DNA of 64,000 nucleotides from the NCBI GenBank assembly GCA_040882565.1, contig JBBEAZ010000018.1, positions 55,512 to 119,511 on the forward strand. The letters are read 5' to 3'. The position numbers and the translations under genes are program-made. The DNA is from CF-162 sp040882565 (lineage in GTDB: Bacteria > Chloroflexota > Dehalococcoidia > SM23-28-2 > RBG-16-64-32). Below are positions 63,974-64,000 of this stretch, in pieces. The notes under the pieces are model-generated. The model saw only the letters and a program-made list of their open reading frames with translations. It was not told the DNA's origin and made no database searches. The stretch's first letter is position 1. Each line of letters opens with the position of its first letter.

Positions 63974-64000
63974 TTAAAATTGCAGTCCTCCGGGTAGAAG

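Overview
The window is GC-rich bacterial chromosome, most likely from a Chloroflexota (Dehalococcoidia-like) organism. This rests on gene style only: LLM-class F420-type oxidoreductases, F420-type split-barrel proteins, acyl-CoA dehydrogenase and enoyl-CoA hydratase genes, neutral ceramidase, DUF2652-type cyclase-like protein, many GTG/TTG starts, and several promoters whose -10 box ends 6 nt before the start codon (leaderless genes). No 16S rRNA or marker phylogeny is available here, so the phylum is an inference.

Bases 1-19200 are chromosomal core. On the minus strand lies the conserved rpmH-rnpA-yidD-[PQQ-propeller lipoprotein]-yidC-jag block followed by a PfkB kinase. The plus strand then carries a zinc-ribbon protein, a TPR protein, agmatinase, an ABC-2 exporter pair, a class-I glutamine amidotransferase-like hydrolase, gyrA, a RidA protein, hsp20 and lon. 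A partial agmatinase and a secreted cohesin/thrombospondin-3 protein occupy the left edge.

Bases about 19411-28674 are an integrative element. It is visibly more A/T-rich, is bounded by two copies of a tRNA-Arg locus, and has a tyrosine recombinase beside the right copy and an array of short direct repeats inside the left end. Its cargo is an HSP90-like GHKL ATPase overlapping a calcineurin-like phosphoesterase, a two-helix membrane protein, a 55-residue helical protein, a GIY-YIG protein and a cell-surface TolB-like propeller. The ATPase/phosphoesterase pair is the best candidate for an undescribed (possibly defence) system.

Bases 29256-53000 return to core and peripheral metabolism: a ceramidase-cyclase-HIT-PIG-L operon, a c-di-GMP operon (GGDEF plus an HD-GYP-like protein lacking the HD histidine), an MBL hydrolase, an EamA exporter, a MarR-centred aromatic-type cluster (VOC, FAH, hotdog), a DD-carboxypeptidase, enoyl-CoA hydratases, thiL-tsaE-tsaB, ndk, rsfS and mnmA. 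Intergenic spaces hold a family of about 100-150 bp G-rich repeats (family A, 12 copies), all in the same orientation. Most of them follow one of two smaller modules (families B and C).

Bases 53208-53855 hold three tRNA-Ser genes. The first carries a 23-nt hairpin in its T-loop and is followed by a GIY-YIG gene with an in-frame TGA and an intact copy of the same tRNA. The left tRNA-Arg copy of the integrative element carries a 19-nt hairpin at exactly the same T-loop position. This shared insertion site is the most unusual structural signal in the window.

The right part has an alpha/beta hydrolase, acyl-CoA dehydrogenase, a MagIII/Nth-type glycosylase, a cytochrome P450 behind a TetR-type palindrome, and a MerB-like lyase with a thioredoxin-fold partner. 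Last comes a tRNA-Gly 3' fragment, where a second mobile region with an RHS tail and a small membrane (immunity-like) protein begins and runs off the window.
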